From a virus, in IMG/VR virus record IMGVR_UViG_3300028415_000001, positions 1 to 32,207 of that record: a DNA stretch of 32,207 bases; one strand, 5' to 3'. The translations under genes were made by a program, and so were the position numbers. The notes beneath the pieces are model-generated. The model made no database searches, was not told the origin of the DNA, and saw nothing but the letters and a program-made list of their open reading frames with translations. Positions 29,907 through 32,207 of this stretch are shown in pieces (position 1 is the first letter of the stretch; each line of letters opens with the position of its first letter).

Positions 29907-30248
29907 CTACCTTGGTGGCTTCCACCCATATTTGTCAATTAAAGCATCTTCAATTTCCGTGGATCTACTTCCTGGTAAATTATCCAATTTATCAATAATC
30001 CAGTTGGGCAACTGCAATCCGATTTGACGTTTCTTTAACCAATCTGGCTTTTTAGGTGCACCGGCACCTGGCATTGCTCCACCTCTAACACTGCGGATCA
30101 CACCAGCGTTACCTACAACACGCTTGCCATTAGCCAGCTCGATCAAACACCCACGCTTTCCGAGGCTTGTGTATTCGCCTAAAGATTTTGCCCCTTTGGG
30201 GAGCGGCATTGCTCCCCAATAAATGTTTTTTGCTTTTTCTGGTGTCAT
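29907..30248 (-). CDS. Putative ribbon-helix-helix regulator
   Basis: A 113-aa protein overlapping the preceding stop as ATGA. The C-terminal 45 residues ('RQIGLQLPNWIIDKLDNLPGSRSTEIEDALIDKYGW' in part) have the RHH pattern: a strand with alternating residues, a helix 'WIIDKLD', the turn 'PGSRS' and a second helix. The N-terminal part has a 'RGGAMPGAGAPKKP' linker. It may repress the two identical promoters of this region, since it is encoded in the first of the operons. That link is inferred. Confidence 0.6.
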   Translation of the reverse strand: MTPEKAKNIYWGAMPLPKGAKSLGEYTSLGKRGCLIELANGKRVVGNAGVIRSVRGGAMPGAGAPKKPDWLKKRQIGLQLPNWIIDKLDNLPGSRSTEIEDALIDKYGWKPPR

Positions 30249-30535
30249 TATTTAACCCTCACTGTATCATCGGACAACATCTTAACTATTTGAGAACCCG
30301 CTACAATTGAAGGGAAATTTTCAAACTTAACTCCAACTGATCCGTCAATAACTACATGACCAATAACCATCATGTCCCTATTTCCATCAGTTAATGTCTC
30401 GCCAATTTCAGGAATCTCGTTGTCCATGATGCCCGTGTTGAGATTAACTTCGATGTCCTTATTATAGCGAGCTATAATGATGTCATGCAGTCCGTTTTTA
30501 TTTTCTGCTTTGATGATGTCGATTATTGCTTTCAT
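30248..30535 (-). CDS. Hypothetical protein, first gene of the accessory operon
   Basis: A 95-aa alpha/beta protein beginning MKAIIDIIKAENKNGLHDII, with 'GHVVIDGSVGVKFENFPSIVAG' in the middle. It follows the second copy of the duplicated promoter, with AAGGAG before its ATG. No family recognised. Confidence 0.6.
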   Translation of the reverse strand: MKAIIDIIKAENKNGLHDIIIARYNKDIEVNLNTGIMDNEIPEIGETLTDGNRDMMVIGHVVIDGSVGVKFENFPSIVAGSQIVKMLSDDTVRVK

Positions 30536-30540
30536 GTTGA

Positions 30541-30648
30541 TCTCCTTTTTTTTTTGGGTTAATTCCCTTTGTTTATGATTATAATATACAGCATTATCAA
30601 AGGAGTGTCAATAGAAAAACATATACATTTTTATCTTTCACCGTTTTT
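30541..30648. repeat. Duplicated promoter segment, copy 2
   Basis: Near-identical to 29362-29467. It runs directly into the left arm of the duplicated locus at 30639, so two different repeats adjoin here. Confidence 0.92.
30583..30611 (-). promoter_or_regulatory. Promoter of the accessory operon with inverted repeat
   Basis: Minus strand TTGACA (30611-30606), 17 bases, TATATT (30588-30583), framed by CCTTTG (30566-30571) and CAAAGG (30598-30603), the same as in copy 1. Confidence 0.75.
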
Positions 30649-30728
30649 ATCCGTCCACCCAACAAAACGCTGCACCGGAATTTTGCACGTCCGGCTTCGA
30701 GCTTATTTTCGGGTTTATCTGTGTTCAT
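30597..30728 (-). pseudogene. Frameshifted copy of the 34-aa arm peptide
   Basis: MNTDKPENKLEAGR as in the intact copy at 23427, then a one-base length change that alters the frame. It lies in the arm 30639-30776 and runs on into the promoter segment. Confidence 0.55.
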
Positions 30729-30776
30729 GTTTTCAATCCTCATTTTTTGGTTTAATTGCAAAAATCCCGTGAGCTA
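30639..30776. repeat. Left arm, copy B, flanking the toxin-antitoxin cassette
   Basis: About 138 bp matching 23337-23476 in the same orientation. Similarity ends at GTGAGCTA, right before the cassette promoter. Confidence 0.9.
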
Positions 30777-30797
30777 GGTCGTTCTGTGTATGCAAAT

Positions 30798-30826
30798 TTG
30801 ACATTCCCTTTATCACGCAATATCAT
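30798..30826 (+). promoter_or_regulatory. Promoter of the toxin-antitoxin cassette
   Basis: TTGACA (30798-30803), 17 bases, TATCAT (30821-30826). It lies about 56 bases before the antitoxin start chosen at 30882, and within the longer open frame from 30756, which it argues against. Confidence 0.75.
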
Positions 30827-30881
30827 AAAGAAAAGACAGTTATTGACGAAAAACAGTAACCAGAGTATTGATATCTTCGCT

Positions 30882-31448
30882 ATGATAATTACACATTCCA
30901 GAGAAAAGCTAATAAATGCAGTTCTGTATTTTTCACAAAAAACAAAATTTTGTGGAAAAACGAAGCTCATGAAATTATTATATTTTCTGGATTTTATGCA
31001 CTTCAAAAATACTGGTAAATCAGTCACAGATTTAAACTATTTTGCATGGGAACAAGGCCCTGTCCCCAAAATATTTTTTGAAGAGATCAGTGATTCTCCC
31101 CAAAAAGACTTAAAATCTTTAGTTACCGTCAAAGACACTGGTGATTTCCAACATATCGCCCCCAAAAAAGGGAAAAAACCTGACTTAGACTTTTTCTCTC
31201 CTAGAGAATTAAAATTATTAAAAGACATTTCATTAATTTTTCGAGATGTTCAAGCAAAAGAAATATCTGACATTTCCCATTTACCAAATGAACCTTGGAA
31301 CACAACCAAGGCAACCAAAGGAATGTTGGCATTAATTGATTATGCTTTAGCTATAGACAGTAAATCTGCTAAAAAATTACCTGTCGATATTGCAAAACAG
31401 CGTCATCGCGAACGTCAAGAAATGTTGCACAATTTCGGAGTCGCATAA
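30882..31448 (+). CDS. Panacea-domain antitoxin (SocA/GepA-like)
   Basis: The frame is open from 30756, but the promoter at 30798-30826 and the family's usual start support the ATG at 30882 (188 aa; no strong Shine-Dalgarno). The Panacea (DUF4065) signature is clear in the first 60 residues: 'REKLINAVLYFSQKT', 'GKTKLMKLLYFLDF', then 'YFAWEQGPVP'. Later parts are the expected helices, with 'FSPRELKLLKDI' and 'SDISHLPNEPW'. Proteins of this family neutralise many unrelated toxins and are encoded just before them; SocA acts as a proteolytic adaptor. It is one of the few plus-strand genes in this half and is AT-rich, in line with horizontal arrival. The partner gene starts two bases after its stop. 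Confidence 0.85.
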   Translation: MIITHSREKLINAVLYFSQKTKFCGKTKLMKLLYFLDFMHFKNTGKSVTDLNYFAWEQGPVPKIFFEEISDSPQKDLKSLVTVKDTGDFQHIAPKKGKKPDLDFFSPRELKLLKDISLIFRDVQAKEISDISHLPNEPWNTTKATKGMLALIDYALAIDSKSAKKLPVDIAKQRHRERQEMLHNFGVA

Positions 31449-31449
31449 A

Positions 31450-31893
31450 GTGTTTGCTCGTGGCTCGATTTTTGTTGCCGAAAACTTCATTTTTTCCGAT
31501 GGCACAAAAGGTAAAAAACTTCTCGTTCTCTTAAACAATCCTGCCTCTAATGATCCATATCTGCTGGTAAAAACTACATCCCAAAAACATTCAAAACCTG
31601 ATAATCCAGGTTGTATTGAAAACTATCATCAAGTTTATTTTGTCCGATCAAACAGCCCTTTCTTCAAAAAGGACACATGGATACAGCTCGACGATTGTTT
31701 CCCGTTCAGTCAAAAGACTATCGACAAGAAGCTAAAACATATTGGGGTCTTACCAGATAAAACGGCAAAACTTATAATCAGTTGTTTTCTCAAAATAAAC
31801 GAACAGGATCTTTCTCCTAAAGTACATAGCTATATTGTTCCAAAAATTACACAAGGCATAAGCGCATTAGCCAATAAATTCAATAAGCGTTAA
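31450..31893 (+). CDS. PemK/MazF-like putative toxin
   Basis: The GTG at 31450, two bases after the antitoxin stop and with GGAG upstream, is preferred over the ATG at 31390 inside the antitoxin; it gives 147 aa. It opens 'MFARGSIFVAENFIFSDGTKGKKLLVLLNNP', a pattern like the start of MazF/PemK proteins (G-x-I-x-x-x, then F.DG..K.K..LVL.N), then 'YLLVKTTSQ', and a beta-rich middle. The C-terminal 40 residues are helical. The MazF Arg/Thr catalytic pair is not obvious, so the biochemical activity (mRNA cleavage or other) is open. Gene order and coupling to a Panacea gene are the main grounds for calling it a toxin. Confidence 0.65.
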   Translation: MFARGSIFVAENFIFSDGTKGKKLLVLLNNPASNDPYLLVKTTSQKHSKPDNPGCIENYHQVYFVRSNSPFFKKDTWIQLDDCFPFSQKTIDKKLKHIGVLPDKTAKLIISCFLKINEQDLSPKVHSYIVPKITQGISALANKFNKR

Positions 31894-31922
31894 TAATCAC
31901 AGAACAAATCACTTAACTCTGA

Positions 31923-32009
31923 CCCCAAGCACAGCGGTTTTTCAAATGACTTTGGTAAGTTATTCAAGCTCGTCACTCCGTATCAAGTTGGTCGGTAAAA
32001 TGCTTGGGG
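31923..32009. repeat. Inverted repeat pair after the cassette
   Basis: CCCCAAGCA at 31923-31931 and TGCTTGGGG at 32001-32009, separated by 69 bases. The left one follows 'CTCTGA', like ends seen in small mobile elements. There is no target duplication or transposase, so this is at most a remnant. The rest of 31894-32080 holds only the truncated HTH copy. Confidence 0.4.
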
Positions 32010-32068
32010 CAGGTTAGTTCAGCCGTTACATCTACAATTTTAGTTGGTTTGCTGTTTTCAGCCGTCAT
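31973..32068 (-). pseudogene. Truncated copy of the 116-aa HTH gene
   Basis: The first 15 codons match the gene at 23844 (MTAENSKPT-[R/K]-IVDVT), with the same AAGGAG site; then sequence identity ends and a stop follows after 31 residues. The HTH part is absent, so it cannot work as the parent does. Confidence 0.7.
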
Positions 32069-32087
32069 AATTTACTCCTTGGTATTT
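32025..32087. repeat. Right arm, copy B, flanking the toxin-antitoxin cassette
   Basis: 63 bp matching 23801-23863 with three mismatches, same orientation. With the left arm (30639-30776) it brackets the cassette in the way copy A brackets the HTH gene. Confidence 0.9.
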
Positions 32088-32207
32088 GCTCATGTTTTTA
32101 TCCGATTGATTTATGTAAACTTTTCACAAAAGAACTTGGGTTTGGTAGGCTCTTGCTATCAAGGTGTTTGTTCCTATCACTAACCCTCTCCATGTCTATT
32201 CTGCCAT
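32081..32207. repeat. Terminal overlap of a circular assembly (copy 2)
   Basis: Identical to bases 1-127; see the entry there. On the circle, base 32080 is followed by base 1. Confidence 0.9.

Noticed and set aside
29753-29938. 61-codon minus-strand frame
   Set aside because: Overlaps the 51-aa zinc-finger frame, which has a far better ribosome binding site and a Cys/His pattern.
30756-30881. N-terminal extension of the Panacea protein
   Set aside because: It spans the predicted promoter and has no family similarity; the domain starts at the ATG at 30882.
1-32207. tRNA genes, CRISPR arrays, integrase and attachment sites
   Set aside because: None seen on either strand by reading; a covariance-model scan would be needed to exclude a tRNA fully.

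Overview
The window is the complete genome of a small tailed phage (siphovirus type, Gram-negative host). The first 127 bases are repeated exactly as the last 127 (1-127 = 32081-32207). This is what a short-read assembler leaves when it closes a circle with k = 127, so the unique genome is about 32,080 bp. The host is probably a proteobacterium-like Gram-negative: sigma70-type promoters, GGAG ribosome binding sites, an M15 peptidase endolysin and a lambda-type head module. I cannot name it more closely. The early regions look clearly more AT-rich than the structural region, as in a mosaic phage.

Layout on the circle. (1) 18-1525, minus strand: small HTH protein, replication initiator with internal iteron-like repeats, and a putative helicase loader. 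(2) 1751-6263, plus strand, diverging from (1): SMC/Rad50-like ATPase, RecT annealase, metallo-beta-lactamase-fold hydrolase broken by an in-frame TGA at a CTT TGA C heptamer, a small Cys-rich protein, VRR-NUC nuclease and a Cys-rich small protein. This is a recombination module. (3) 28379-6099, minus strand, one long late operon from a strong promoter at 28.4 kb. It starts with a 33-aa peptide, PLD-like protein, P27-like protein, small HTH and a basic protein. It then reads through a lambda-like cos site (about 26519-26557) into terminase small and large subunits, three small genes, gpW-like joiner, portal, protease-capsid fusion, head-tail joining, tail tube, chaperone, tape measure, tail-tip proteins, holin-like membrane proteins and endolysin. 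Many genes in it overlap as TAATG or ATGA, suggesting translational coupling. (4) 30535-28496, minus strand, an accessory region of two short operons, each driven by a copy of the same ~106-bp promoter/operator segment. It encodes an RHH-like protein, a mini zinc protein, a Cys-rich pentapeptide-repeat protein and very small membrane peptides. (5) 30882-31893, plus strand, a two-gene cassette: a Panacea-domain (SocA/GepA-like) antitoxin and a PemK/MazF-like partner, with its own near-consensus promoter.

The points most worth following are the frameshift site in the hydrolase gene (prfB-type heptamer directly after an 8-bp hairpin, with all other catalytic motifs intact) and the toxin-antitoxin-like cassette. 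The cassette lies between two sequence arms that are near-identical copies of arms flanking an HTH gene at 23.3-23.9 kb, as if it had replaced that gene in a duplicated segment. No integrase, recombinase, partition gene, tRNA or CRISPR array was seen, so the lifestyle is either lytic or that of an extrachromosomal phage-plasmid.
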